Below are positions 17,046-26,501 of a DNA stretch of 64,000 nucleotides, in pieces; within the stretch, counting starts at the first letter, position 1; each line of letters opens with the position of its first letter. The translations under genes and the position numbers were made by a program. Origin of the DNA: Roseomonas sp. (GTDB lineage Bacteria; Pseudomonadota; Alphaproteobacteria; Acetobacterales; Acetobacteraceae); NCBI GenBank assembly GCA_020249145.1, contig JADCGF010000005.1, positions 338,473 through 402,472 of the forward strand, in the 5' to 3' direction. The notes under the pieces were generated by a model. That model searched no databases. It saw nothing but the letters and a program-made list of their open reading frames with translations, and was not told the origin of the DNA.

Positions 17046-19325
17046 ATGTCCGAACACATCACCATCGGCGATGTGTCGCCACGCGCGCTTTATGTCGCCA
17101 ATGGCACGCAGCGCGTCTTCACCTTCACCTTCCCCATCTTCAATGATCGCGACCTCGAAATTCGCATCAATGGCCTGATCCAGGCGACAGGCTTCACCAT
17201 CACCGGCGCAGGCGAATCCGATGGCGGCCTTGTCACCTTCATCGAAGCGCCGCCCAATGGCGCACGCATCATGCTCCACCGCCGTGTGACACTCGCGCGC
17301 ATGACGGATTTTCAGGAAAACAGCGTCTTGCGCGCCAGTGCGCTGAATGATGAACTCGATTTCCAGATGGCCGCGCTGCAACAGGTAGCGAGTGATCTCG
17401 GCCAGGCCATCCGTACTGATCCCGCCGATGATGGCAATATGCTGCTGCCGCTGCGCGCCGCCCGCAGCAATCGGCTACTGGGCTTTGATTCGCTTGGTGA
17501 CATCGCGATTTTTGATCGTGACGGCCCGGAAATCACCCTGCCCTATCCGGGCGCCATTCCACGCTCCGTCGAAGACAAGCTGAATGAACGGCTTTCCGTG
17601 CGCGATTTTGGCGCGCTCGGCGATGGAATCGCAGATGATGGGCCTGCACTGCAGGCCGCCATGAATGCTGCCGTTGTATCCGGGCGGTTTCTTGAAATTG
17701 GTGAGGGCAGCTACCGCACTGGCCAACCCCTACTTCTGGGTGGCGGCGCCGCGGGCCTTATCATGCGCGGCAGTATTCTTTACGCCGGGCCGTCTGGTCA
17801 GACCGCGCTCACCATCGGTGATGGCGGCACAGTGCGCAATGCAACCAAGCTTTACATGGGCATTCGCATCATCCGCGCCAGCATTTCAGATTGGGAAAAT
17901 GAAGCTGATATTGGCCTGATGCTAAGGAATTTCGATTCATGCCAGGTTGAAATCCGCCAAGTGGAAGGCTTCACCATCGGCATCCGCACGCTCGGCGAAG
18001 AACGTGGTTTTGAGGATACGACACTGACTCTTGGGCGTATCGTCAACAACCGCATCGGGCTTGATGTGCGTACCGCGAGTGCTGCCGGCTGGAACACATC
18101 CGTGCGCTATTACGGCGGGCATTTCGCCATTTCTTCCAGCCTGCATACCACCAAGGATCGCTTCGGCGTGCGGTTTTCTGCCGCCCCCGGCGCTTATGTT
18201 GCGCATAATCGGCATATCTTTGACGCACCTGGCTTTGAATTGCAGGCGCGGAATCGTCCCATCAGCGGCATCCCTTTTTTATGTGAGGTGAATAGCCGCG
18301 CGATTTGGGCACGCGCCATGCGTATGGAAGGCTGCAGCCCCTTTGTCGCGCGTCATACCGCCGGCGCGCAGGACCATCTTTATGAAATTGCCTGGGCCAG
18401 CCAAGCCTATCTTGTGGATGTGGATTACACGCCAAGCGCCACACGTATCGGCGCCAGCGTGCGGCGTTTCCACCAGGCTGCCGCGTTTCGTGACGCATCG
18501 CGCGAAGTTGCCGCTGTGCCCAATCTGCGCGCCGCGAGGTTCCGCTGGTCCATTCAGGAATGGGGTTTCGAAAAGCTTGCTTGTCTTTCGACTAATGTTT
18601 CCTTCTCCCCCACGCGGCTTGAGGATTTCGCTTTTCCGGGCCTCGGTGATTTCACCTTCACCGATCGCGGCGTATTGCTGAATGGCGGACGAGGGCTTGG
18701 CTTTGTGGTGGATACCCGCAATTGCCGAGAATTCGCCCTTGCCGTGGATGCGGATGGCGCGCGGCTTGTCGTGATGTGCTTTGATCAGGACCGCTACTCG
18801 ATCAGCGAAGGCGCAACCCCCGTGGTGCGCGCTTCCGGTCAATCCCTGATGTGGAATGCAACCGCGCGCTGGTGGCAAAGCTCGGCTGATATGGATGACG
18901 AAACATTCACGCGCCCGCAGGTCATTCGGCTTGGGAACCAAGTCGCCTATGCCATTATCGGTGTGGCACGCATCGCGCGGGATTATGAAGTGCGCTCGCT
19001 GCGCCTGGCGTGTGATCCGCTTTACGCTCCATCCTTGCTGTATGGGATGCCGGACCTGCCGCATGGCGCGCGCGAATTAGCCGCTGAATCGCCCTGGGAT
19101 CCTGGCTCCATCGCGCCAGGCGCTTCGGCGCAAATCAATGTGCCAATGCAAGGCGCGCGCCCGGGTGATTTCGCCACCGCCGCCTTCAGCCTGGCCACTT
19201 CAGGCATTGTCATGCTGGCGCAAGTGGGTGCCACCAATATCGTGACTGTCACAGCCTGGAATCGCAGCGGCATCGCCATCAACCTTGCCGCCGGTACCGT
19301 GCGTGCCCGGGTCACCAAGGCATGA
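17046..19325 (+). CDS. Tail fibre / tailspike with T7-fibre N-terminus and pectate-lyase-like repeat
   Basis: A 759-residue protein. Residues 1-130 match the T7 tail fibre N-terminal domain that binds the tail (YVANGTQRVFTFTFPIFNDRDLEIRINGL; LHRRVTLARMTDFQ; ALNDELDFQMAALQQ). At about 185-205 begins RDFGALGDGIADDGPALQAAM, the start of a pectate-lyase-type beta-helix used by tailspikes. The C-terminal 200 residues are beta-rich and not recognised. It likely sets receptor specificity; whether it has glycan-degrading activity is unknown. Confidence 0.85.
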   Translation: MSEHITIGDVSPRALYVANGTQRVFTFTFPIFNDRDLEIRINGLIQATGFTITGAGESDGGLVTFIEAPPNGARIMLHRRVTLARMTDFQENSVLRASALNDELDFQMAALQQVASDLGQAIRTDPADDGNMLLPLRAARSNRLLGFDSLGDIAIFDRDGPEITLPYPGAIPRSVEDKLNERLSVRDFGALGDGIADDGPALQAAMNAAVVSGRFLEIGEGSYRTGQPLLLGGGAAGLIMRGSILYAGPSGQTALTIGDGGTVRNATKLYMGIRIIRASISDWENEADIGLMLRNFDSCQVEIRQVEGFTIGIRTLGEERGFEDTTLTLGRIVNNRIGLDVRTASAAGWNTSVRYYGGHFAISSSLHTTKDRFGVRFSAAPGAYVAHNRHIFDAPGFELQARNRPISGIPFLCEVNSRAIWARAMRMEGCSPFVARHTAGAQDHLYEIAWASQAYLVDVDYTPSATRIGASVRRFHQAAAFRDASREVAAVPNLRAARFRWSIQEWGFEKLACLSTNVSFSPTRLEDFAFPGLGDFTFTDRGVLLNGGRGLGFVVDTRNCREFALAVDADGARLVVMCFDQDRYSISEGATPVVRASGQSLMWNATARWWQSSADMDDETFTRPQVIRLGNQVAYAIIGVARIARDYEVRSLRLACDPLYAPSLLYGMPDLPHGARELAAESPWDPGSIAPGASAQINVPMQGARPGDFATAAFSLATSGIVMLAQVGATNIVTVTAWNRSGIAINLAAGTVRARVTKA

Positions 19326-19633
19326 GGCGGCGCAAAAGCACCATTGACCTCGGGCTTGATCTACGTGAGGCCATCAAGCGCGTGAGCGCCAGCTATGAAG
19401 CGGTGCTCAGCCTAGATCCGCTGGTGGAAGATGAGGCGCTGATGCGCGCCCATCGCAACCATATCCAACTTTGTCGTGCTGCGCTGGGTCATTTGGAAGC
19501 GCTGCTGCGCTTGGCGCGCGCCACGCATCAGGCCGATCAGCGTGAAGTGACTGAAGCCGAACGCCTGCTGGCCGAAGCCCGCCAAGCCTTGGCCGCCGCA
19601 CCCATGCCCGATGATCTCCCGCATGAGGAATGA
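19322..19633 (+). CDS. Small helical protein, probable small terminase subunit by position
   Basis: A 103-residue acidic helical protein (MRRRKSTIDLGLDLREAIKRV...), overlapping the fibre gene stop by four bases and the large terminase start by eleven. T7 places its small terminase (gp18) directly before gp19. Sequence similarity to known small terminases is not evident, so the assignment rests on context. Confidence 0.55.
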   Translation: MRRRKSTIDLGLDLREAIKRVSASYEAVLSLDPLVEDEALMRAHRNHIQLCRAALGHLEALLRLARATHQADQREVTEAERLLAEARQALAAAPMPDDLPHEE

Positions 19634-21056
19634 TCCGGATTTCCTCGAATTCCTCTGGCTTTGGAACCAGCGCAGCGCGCAGGAAACGCCCGCCATCCAT
19701 CGGCGCATCGCGCGCTGGCTGATGGCGCGGCGGGAAGCCGGTGATCGGCGCCTGCTGCTGATGGCCTTTCGCGGCTGCGGCAAATCAACGCTGATCGGGC
19801 TTTGGTGCGCCTGGCTTTTGCTCAACAATCCTTCAACGCGCATCCTTGTGGTGGCTGCAGATGCGCAGCTAGCCACGCGCATGGTCGCAACCGTCCGGCG
19901 CATTCTGGAAAGCCATCCGCTTTGCGCCGAATTGCTGCCCGATGTACCAGAAAATTGGGCGGCGGATCGCTTCACTGTCGCCCGGCCCGGCGCACTCCGT
20001 GATCCATCCATGCTAGCCCAGGGCATATCGGGCAATATCACCGGTGCCCGCGCTGATGTCATCATTTGCGATGATGTCGAAGTTGCCGGCAATTGCGAAA
20101 CGCCGGGCAAGCGCGAAGCCCTGCGTGAACGCCTGGCAGAGCTAGAATTCATCCTGACGCCAGGCGGCACTATTCTATTCGTCGGCACACCGCATTGTGA
20201 GGAAAGCCTCTATCGCGACCCGAAGCATGAAGATGCCTTTCTGCGATCCTATCGGCGCCTGACGCTACCGATCATGAATGCCGCCGGTGCCAGCGCCTGG
20301 CCGGAGCGCTTCCCGAAGGAGGCGCTGGCCGCACTCCGCCAACGTGTTGGCGCTTTGCATTTCGAACGGCAAATGATGCTCAAGGCGCTGCCGGCTGAAG
20401 CCGCACGGCTCGATCCCGCTGCCCTTATTCGTTATGCGGAGGAGCCGGAATATCGCGAAGCCAATGGCCGTGCGCAGCTCAGCCTGCTCGGGCGGCGCCT
20501 GGTTTCTGGTGGCGGCTTTTGGGACCCTGCCTATGGCCGGCCTGGCAGCGGTTATTCTTCCGTGCTGGCGGCCTGTTATGCGGATCAGGAAGGCAATCAC
20601 TTCCTGCATCGGCTGCGCTACCTGACGCATGACCCGGATGCGTCGGAAGACCCCGCCACACAGCAATGTCGGCAAGTCGCAAATACTGCACGGGATTTGC
20701 TGTTGCCTGTCATTCGTGTGGAGACCAATGGCATTGGGCGCTTTCTGCCCGCGCTGTTGCGCCGAGAATTGGCCAAGGCGGGAGCGGCTTGTGCGGTAGT
20801 GGAACAGAATAACCATCGCGCCAAGGCGGATCGCATTCTGGGTGCCTTGGAACCGGCGCTGGCCGCACGGCGACTGCATGTGCATGAAACTGTATTTCGC
20901 AGCCGTTTCCCGTCCGAAATGGCGGAATGGGCGCCCGGGGTCAGCGGCGCACGCGATGACGCCTTGGATGCGCTGGCGGGATGCTTGCTGGCAGAACCGG
21001 TACGGCTGGCGCGTGCTGGCCCGCCACCGCAGGCTGCCTATTGGCGTGGCAGTTAA
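19623..21056 (+). CDS. Terminase large subunit (T7 gp19-like packaging ATPase/nuclease)
   Basis: A 477-residue packaging motor. The start MRNDPDF at 19623 was chosen; an ATG four codons earlier is possible. Walker A is FRGCGKST (49-56), Walker B VIICDD (147-152), with a FVGTPH coupling motif after. The nuclease half shows GGFWDPAYGRPGSGYS, an ETNGIG motif and a DDALDALAG acidic motif near the end, which would supply metal-binding aspartates. It looks catalytically intact, so packaging of DNA is possible in principle. Confidence 0.9.
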   Translation: MRNDPDFLEFLWLWNQRSAQETPAIHRRIARWLMARREAGDRRLLLMAFRGCGKSTLIGLWCAWLLLNNPSTRILVVAADAQLATRMVATVRRILESHPLCAELLPDVPENWAADRFTVARPGALRDPSMLAQGISGNITGARADVIICDDVEVAGNCETPGKREALRERLAELEFILTPGGTILFVGTPHCEESLYRDPKHEDAFLRSYRRLTLPIMNAAGASAWPERFPKEALAALRQRVGALHFERQMMLKALPAEAARLDPAALIRYAEEPEYREANGRAQLSLLGRRLVSGGGFWDPAYGRPGSGYSSVLAACYADQEGNHFLHRLRYLTHDPDASEDPATQQCRQVANTARDLLLPVIRVETNGIGRFLPALLRRELAKAGAACAVVEQNNHRAKADRILGALEPALAARRLHVHETVFRSRFPSEMAEWAPGVSGARDDALDALAGCLLAEPVRLARAGPPPQAAYWRGS

Positions 21057-21274
21057 ACCGCAGGCGCCTTCAGAATTTCCGATGCATGCCGAACGCGGCC
21101 CGCATCGGTAATCTCAAACCGACCATCCGCGCGTTGCTGCGCCAAGGCCATGCCGGTCAGGCGCAGCAGGCAGGGGCCATCCTTCAGCCCTTCGGGCCGC
21201 CCATGCGGACCCACCAGCGTCAGCCGATGCAGCGCTGAACGGCAGCAGGTTTCCAGATACGGCTCATTCCACAT
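21053..21274 (-). CDS. Small conserved-looking protein on the opposite strand
   Basis: A 73-residue frame starting MWNEPYLETCCRSALHRLTL and ending DGRFEITDAGRVRHASEIL-KAPAV. The DGRFEITDAGRxRH segment looks like the wing of a winged helix. It converges with the terminase (stops overlap) and is divergent from the next gene. A longer upstream frame exists but its extension looks non-coding. I infer a real gene from its protein-like composition; the family is not recognised. Confidence 0.6.
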   Translation of the reverse strand: MWNEPYLETCCRSALHRLTLVGPHGRPEGLKDGPCLLRLTGMALAQQRADGRFEITDAGRVRHASEILKAPAV

Positions 21275-21364
21275 GGGCCCGGCTTTCCTTTCCGGCGTAT
21301 CGCCGCCCCTGTTTCTGGGGTGGCTGCGCCTGTTCTTCAAGCTTTCAGCACAAGGCCAAGCAGC

Positions 21365-21700
21365 ATGTCCATGCAGATTGACCCCCAATGGTGGTTCACC
21401 GCCATCGAGGCGCCAGTGGTCGCCGCGCTTTTTTGGATGATCCACGGCCTCCGGCGTGAATTGCACGCGCGCATTCAGCGCGGCGATGAACGCGATTCGG
21501 ATGCGCTGACGCGCACGCGCGAAGATTTGGCGCAATTCAAGCTGGAAGTGGCGCGCACCTATGTGCCGCTTTCGCTCATTCGCGATCTGGACCGAAGAAT
21601 CTCAGACCATTTGGTGCGGATCGAGGAAAAACTGGAAGACGTCTCACGCACCGGCATTGCTGCGGCCCAAGCCGTGCGCCGCATGGAGGAACGCGAATGA
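21365..21700 (+). CDS. Short membrane-anchored coiled-coil protein of the lysis region
   Basis: A 111-residue protein: one hydrophobic segment near the N-terminus (WWFTAIEAPVVAALFWMIHGL) then a charged coiled coil (RRELHARIQRGDERDSDALTRTREDLAQFKLEVA; LVRIEEKLEDV). The topology fits a holin- or spanin-like accessory, or a tail-associated protein. It overlaps the endolysin-like gene by four bases, which supports a lysis role. Confidence 0.65.
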   Translation: MSMQIDPQWWFTAIEAPVVAALFWMIHGLRRELHARIQRGDERDSDALTRTREDLAQFKLEVARTYVPLSLIRDLDRRISDHLVRIEEKLEDVSRTGIAAAQAVRRMEERE

Positions 21701-22176
21701 CCAAATTACCCCCGCCACGCAGGATTGATATCGAAATCCTCGCCATGACGCTTTGGGCTGAAGCCGCAGACAAACCCGTGCGCGCCATTGAAGCCTTGGC
21801 TGCCTTGGTGATGAACCGTCTGAAGGCCGGGCGCGATCCAAATGCGCGCCACATCGCCGCAATCTGCCGCGCGCCTTTCCTGTTTTCCTGTTGGAACAGG
21901 CGGGACCCGCGCCATGCTGCGCTGCGCGCTATCCCGCCCGGTGATGCGGCACTCACGATCTGTCGGCGCATTGCGCAGCGTGCTGCATCCGGCCTGCTGC
22001 CGGACCCGACTGGGGGTGCCACGCTTTGGCATGATGCAGCGCATCTGCCCGCATGGGCGGTGGGGCAAGCCAGCATTACCGAAATCGGTGGGCTTTGCTT
22101 CTATCGCGCCGAGGATATCACCGCGCCACCGCCACGCGCCGCGCGCCCAATGCTTGTTTTGGCCGAAGCCGTCTAA
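21697..22176 (+). CDS. Cell wall hydrolase, SleB family (probable endolysin)
   Basis: A 159-residue protein with the Hydrolase_2/SleB core: IEILAMTLWAEAADKPVRAIEALAALVMNRLK (catalytic Glu in WAEA), an AICRAPFLFSCWNRRDPRH segment and a GATLWHDAAHLPAWAVG segment replacing the usual GAThy. No signal peptide, so release would need a holin. Typical phage/GTA peptidoglycan hydrolase in alphaproteobacteria. Last gene of the virion cassette. Confidence 0.85.
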   Translation: MTKLPPPRRIDIEILAMTLWAEAADKPVRAIEALAALVMNRLKAGRDPNARHIAAICRAPFLFSCWNRRDPRHAALRAIPPGDAALTICRRIAQRAASGLLPDPTGGATLWHDAAHLPAWAVGQASITEIGGLCFYRAEDITAPPPRAARPMLVLAEAV

Positions 22177-22179
22177 GAT

Positions 22180-22944
22180 CTATCCAACCCGCACCACTTC
22201 GCGCGGCGCCAATACTTCAGCGCCATCGCCAAGCCTATGCCAGGCGCCGCTCATCAGAATCTCACTCGGCCTGAAGCGCGCTTTGTAGGCCATTTTGCGG
22301 CTTTCCGGCACCCAATAGCCCAAATAGACATAAGGCAGGCCAAGCGAACGTGCCCGCCCAATCAGCCACAGCACGGCGAAGGTGCCGAGCGAACGCTTAT
22401 CCTCATCCGTATCGAAGAAGGAATAAACAGCGGAAAGCCCATCGGCCAGCCAATCGGTCAGGCAGGCGCCCAAAAGCCTATCGCGCGCATCGCGGAATTC
22501 AAGGATGCCAGTGCTGATCGGCGTATCCTCGATCATCGCGCGATAATCATAATAGCCCATGGCGGCCATATCGCCATCAGCATGGCGCGTTTTCTGATAG
22601 CGCTGGAACAGCGTGAATTGTTCCGCCGTAGCGCGGGCCGGCATTTCGGAAATGGTCAAATCAGCATTGGCGCGCAGGATGCGGCGCTGCGTGCGGTCTG
22701 GCGTGAAATCCTCGCTCACCACGCGGATCGGCACACAGGCCTGGCAGCCGGGGCAGACCGGCGCATAGGCAATATTATGGCTGCGGCGAAAGCCAGCGCG
22801 TGAGAGGCGTTCATGCAAAGCTTCCGCTTCCGTGCCGGATAATTCGGTCACGATTTTTCGCTCCGTCCGGCCAGGCAAATAGGGGCAGGGCAGCGGCGCG
22901 GTCGTGTAAAAAAATTGCGGTCGGCGGGGTGGGCGATGCAGCAT
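22180..22944 (-). CDS. bpt: Aspartate/glutamate leucyltransferase
   Basis: A 254-residue L/F-transferase-type enzyme that adds Leu to proteins with N-terminal Asp or Glu, feeding the N-degron pathway. Family motifs: CPYLPGRTERKIVTEL near the start, SHNIAYAPVCPGCQACVPIRV (Cys cluster), FTLFQRYQKTRHADGDM, YSFFDTDEDKRSLGTFAVLWLI, YVYLGYWVPESRKMAYKARF. Complete. It converges with the virion cassette, three bases from the endolysin stop, so the cassette's right edge is very tight. Confidence 0.95.
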   Translation of the reverse strand: MLHRPPRRPQFFYTTAPLPCPYLPGRTERKIVTELSGTEAEALHERLSRAGFRRSHNIAYAPVCPGCQACVPIRVVSEDFTPDRTQRRILRANADLTISEMPARATAEQFTLFQRYQKTRHADGDMAAMGYYDYRAMIEDTPISTGILEFRDARDRLLGACLTDWLADGLSAVYSFFDTDEDKRSLGTFAVLWLIGRARSLGLPYVYLGYWVPESRKMAYKARFRPSEILMSGAWHRLGDGAEVLAPREVVRVG

Positions 22945-23000
22945 GCGCAGGCATTTTCGCCTCAGAGCGCTTTGGAATCAACCACCTTGATGCAGGGCCT

Positions 23001-25400
23001 TCACGGCGCGGGGTTCAGGCGGATGCGCCCGGTCACGTCCCGCGCTGCCGCCAGCGGCAAAAGCGCGCCATCGCGCCAAAGCGGCAGCATATCGCCCCAA
23101 TGCCGGCTGAAGGGGTGGCCGGATTGGCCGGTCGCGATCACCGCGTAACCGCCATCGGGTGCAGCCAAATCCATCACGCCGCGAAAGCCAGCGCCATGCA
23201 CCGCGGCAAAGCTGCGGCCCCGGAAGGCCGCGCGCGCCACGGTTTCCCCATCGCCGCCAGGCGCGGCAGCAAGCCCCAACCAATCCCGCACATAAGGGAT
23301 GAAGCGCAGCAGCGCATGATCAAAGCGCGCGACATGCGCGCCCCCCCAGCGCCATTGGCTGGGATCAGCACCATGTTCCGCGGCCAAAGCCGCGACGGCT
23401 TCCGTCAGCGCTGCCGCCAATATGGGCGCGCAGCCATCACTGCCGCACCAGCGCGTCGCCGCATCGCTGCCTTGCAGCAATGGGCGCAGAAATTCCGGGG
23501 ATGGCGCAAATCCATCGGGCGGGATGGCAGCGCGCTTCAGCAGCGCCTGGCCAAAACCCCGCATGGTCGCGTGAAAGATCAGCGGTTCTGGCCGCGCCGC
23601 CGCCATTTCCCCATCCCAGGCTTGCAGCAGGGAAAGCGCCTGGCCCGCAGCGCCTTCCATGGGGGACAGGGCGCGGAAGGCAGTCAAGCTCTCAGCGGCG
23701 AAAAGACTGGTGCGATCCATCTGCAAGGCCGCGAAATCCGCCGGCGTGTGTTGAGGCTGCGCGGCCAAGCCGGCACCAATGCGCCGGAAGCGCCAATCGC
23801 CATACCAATCTCGGCTGAGAAATGCCGGATGATCCGCCGGCGCCACGCGGTTATTCGCGTTCACAATCACGTCGCTTGCTGGGTTTTCGACATGCGGCTT
23901 GGCGTCAAAAGGCAGAAACCCACCCCATCCCGCCGCGCCATCCCAACCCGGGCGCGGCAGCGCGCCATCGCCAACACGGCGCTGCGGCACGCGCCCCACG
24001 ATGAACATCGCAATCCCGCCCGCGCGATCCGCCAGCATCAAATTCTGCACCGGGCTGGTGATATCTTCCGCGGCGCTACGTGCTTCCGCAACACTCCCCG
24101 CGCGAATGAGCCGCAATAACCCGCGCGCCGATGTCTCGCCCGCCGCAAGGCTCGCCATGGCAAGTGACAGCACCGTTCCAGCTTTGCCCTGGAAGCTTGG
24201 ATCAAGATCAGAAATCACCGGCCCATGACGCGTTTCGCGAAAGCGGAAAGCCACGGGTGCCGCGCCACGCACCGCAATCTGCGTTTCACGCCATGTAAAG
24301 TCGCGCGGCCCATCGGGCGTTTCATAGCGCCCGTCATCGGTCAGTTTTTCGATGAAGATATCCTGCGTATCCGCATGCGTGGTGGTGAAGCCCCAGGCGA
24401 GATTTTCATTCCGTCCAATCACAATCCCCGGCACGCCAGGCGCGGTCGCACCCATCAACATGCGCCCATCCGGCAGGGTGATGCGCGCCAGATACCAAAG
24501 AATGGGCGCGCTATGCGAAAGATGCGGATCGGAAGCGAGCAAAGGCGCGCCCGACGCACTCCGCCCTGCCCCTACCGCCCAGGCGTTGGAGGCAATTTCC
24601 GGCAAAAGCGCATCTTCCGGAAAGCGCGGCAAATGCTGGGCAAGTGCGGCCAATGCCGAGCCATTCAAACCCGGTCCCTGCAACGCACCGCTCGGCTTCG
24701 CTTCATTCTGTATCAGCGGTTCATCGGGGCGGCCTGTTGTTGTATCCTCTGGCCATAAATCGCCAAGCTGTTCGGGCGAAAGCCGTTCCGCCAGCCGCGC
24801 GCGTTCCAATTCCATGCGCCAATTGCCGCCGAGCCAAAGCCCCATGATCTTGCCCCAGAGCAGGCTATCCACCGGCTGCCAAGGTTCCGGCGCACCAAGG
24901 GCGATGAATTCCGGCGCGGCAAAGCGCCCGCGTGCTGCGATCCAGGCATTCACTCCACGGGCATAGGCATCAAGCGCCGCGCGGGTTTCTGGATCAAGCG
25001 CGGCCAAATCCGCTGTGACGCGTTCTTCCAGCCGCAATAGCCGCATGAAGCGATCAAGGCGCAGCGCCGCCGCACCCGCCACCGCAGCGCTTTGCCCGCG
25101 CGCGCCGCGGCGCATTAGTTCCATTTGAAACATCCGGTCGCGCGCATGCAGAAAACCCAGCGCGGCCCAGGCATCTGCTTCCGATTGTGCCTCAATATGC
25201 GGAATGCCGCGCGTGTCGAGCGTAATGGCAACTGGCGCGGCAAGCCCGGCCAGCGACAGTTCAGAATCACGCGCGGGCAGGCTCCACCACAAAGCACCGG
25301 CTGTGCCGCTCAGCAGCAGCAGGATCATCGCTGTCAGAAAAACCCCGAGCCGCTTCGCCCAAAACCCAAAGCCTCGGCGGCGGGGGCGGCGGCGTGTCAT
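23001..25400 (-). CDS. Penicillin acylase family (Ntn) hydrolase
   Basis: A 799-residue N-terminal-nucleophile hydrolase. Basic N-terminus then a membrane/signal segment (about 19-40), so it is exported or anchored on the periplasmic side. The A-chain has ITLDTRGIPHIEAQSEADAW and FLHARDRMFQMELMRRGARG; self-cleavage would expose Ser271 in ASNAWAVG as the nucleophile, followed by the B-chain (LLASDPHL; WGFTTTHADTQDIFIE). Substrates of the family include beta-lactams and acyl-homoserine lactones; this member's substrate is unknown. Start overlaps the upstream gene's stop (ATGA). Confidence 0.9.
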   Translation of the reverse strand: MTRRRPRRRGFGFWAKRLGVFLTAMILLLLSGTAGALWWSLPARDSELSLAGLAAPVAITLDTRGIPHIEAQSEADAWAALGFLHARDRMFQMELMRRGARGQSAAVAGAAALRLDRFMRLLRLEERVTADLAALDPETRAALDAYARGVNAWIAARGRFAAPEFIALGAPEPWQPVDSLLWGKIMGLWLGGNWRMELERARLAERLSPEQLGDLWPEDTTTGRPDEPLIQNEAKPSGALQGPGLNGSALAALAQHLPRFPEDALLPEIASNAWAVGAGRSASGAPLLASDPHLSHSAPILWYLARITLPDGRMLMGATAPGVPGIVIGRNENLAWGFTTTHADTQDIFIEKLTDDGRYETPDGPRDFTWRETQIAVRGAAPVAFRFRETRHGPVISDLDPSFQGKAGTVLSLAMASLAAGETSARGLLRLIRAGSVAEARSAAEDITSPVQNLMLADRAGGIAMFIVGRVPQRRVGDGALPRPGWDGAAGWGGFLPFDAKPHVENPASDVIVNANNRVAPADHPAFLSRDWYGDWRFRRIGAGLAAQPQHTPADFAALQMDRTSLFAAESLTAFRALSPMEGAAGQALSLLQAWDGEMAAARPEPLIFHATMRGFGQALLKRAAIPPDGFAPSPEFLRPLLQGSDAATRWCGSDGCAPILAAALTEAVAALAAEHGADPSQWRWGGAHVARFDHALLRFIPYVRDWLGLAAAPGGDGETVARAAFRGRSFAAVHGAGFRGVMDLAAPDGGYAVIATGQSGHPFSRHWGDMLPLWRDGALLPLAAARDVTGRIRLNPAP

Positions 25401-26491
25401 GCGGCGGGGGGGATATTGCCGGTGCGGATCATAAACGCCGCACGCGTCGCCGCACCGCGCCAATCCGCATTGCCATCCGGGCAGCGCACCAGGCGGACAG
25501 AGGGATACCAGAGCGTATCTTCCCGCCCCTGTTGCCAGCGCCAGTCAGAATTACGCCCATGGGTCAGCATCAGCGCGGGCCGCCCGAGCGCGCCAGCCAG
25601 ATGCAAAACGGCCGTGTCCACCGTCACCACCAGATCAAGCGCCATGATGGCAGCGGCAGTATCCAGAAACCAATCCGGGCCATTATCCATCTCTGGCCCC
25701 AAGCGATCGAGCGCGAAGGGCGCTTCCGTATCCTCGCCCGGTCCCTTTTGCAGCGCGAAAAGCCGCGCGCCACCCAGCGCTGCGATGGGTGCGAAGATGG
25801 CAAGCGGCACGGACCGATTGCGATCCACCGGCGCCTTGGGATTGCCCTGCCAGACAATGCCGATGCGATAGCCCTGATTGCCGATGCGCTGGCGCCAATG
25901 CGCGACGCGTTCCGGTTCCGCCGCCAGATAGGGAATGCGCCCCTGATAATGTTGCGGGCGCAGCGCAAGCGCGCGCGGCAGATTGAGCAAGGGCAGCCAG
26001 GATTTAACGCCCTGCACCCGGCCCGCCGCACCACCGGGGCGCGCATCAATCCCCTCCAGCACGGGGGCGAGCAATTTCATCACACGCGGATCGAGCACCG
26101 CATGCACGCGCACACCGCGCGCGCGCAGCAAGGGCAAAAACCGCGCGAATTGGATGGTATCGCCAAGCCCTTGTTCACCCATCACCAACAGCGATTCCGG
26201 CAAAGCCCCGCCACGCCACATCGGCATGGGTTCCGGGCCATTCGGGCCGGGGCGCGTGATCTTGGTAAAAACCTCCGGCATCAGATCAAAGCGCACTTCG
26301 TAAGCATCCCAAGCTTCCTGCCAAAGCCCGGCACCAAATAGCGCGCGCGCAAGTGCTGCCTTTACTTGCAGATTATCCGGCTGAAGCTGCGAAAGCACCC
26401 GCAAGGCGGCGGCTGCTTCGGCACAGCGCCCGGCATCGCGCGCATCCTCAAGCAGATTAAGGATGGGCGAGATATCTGGGCCTTCCGCCAT
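25397..26491 (-). CDS. TPR protein with glycosyltransferase-like (GT9/GT41-type) C-terminal domain
   Basis: A 364-residue protein from MAEGPDISPI (26491). N-terminal tetratricopeptide-like helices (AAAALRVLSQLQPDNLQVKAALARALF) followed by ESLLVMGEQGLGDTIQFARFLPLL, the typical fold start of this glycosyltransferase-like group, and near the end TAAAIMALDLVVTVDTAVLHLAGALGRP, the donor-binding HLAGALG motif. Probably transfers sugar to a surface glycan or protein; target unknown. Lies in an apparent four-gene minus-strand run with trpE and the ppiD-like gene. Confidence 0.82.
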   Translation of the reverse strand: MAEGPDISPILNLLEDARDAGRCAEAAAALRVLSQLQPDNLQVKAALARALFGAGLWQEAWDAYEVRFDLMPEVFTKITRPGPNGPEPMPMWRGGALPESLLVMGEQGLGDTIQFARFLPLLRARGVRVHAVLDPRVMKLLAPVLEGIDARPGGAAGRVQGVKSWLPLLNLPRALALRPQHYQGRIPYLAAEPERVAHWRQRIGNQGYRIGIVWQGNPKAPVDRNRSVPLAIFAPIAALGGARLFALQKGPGEDTEAPFALDRLGPEMDNGPDWFLDTAAAIMALDLVVTVDTAVLHLAGALGRPALMLTHGRNSDWRWQQGREDTLWYPSVRLVRCPDGNADWRGAATRAAFMIRTGNIPPAA

Positions 26492-26501
26492 GGCCTGGCT
26501 T

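Noticed and set aside
22237..24119. Long + strand frames opposite bpt and the penicillin acylase gene
   Set aside because: Antisense shadows; Arg/Pro-rich composition and no domain.
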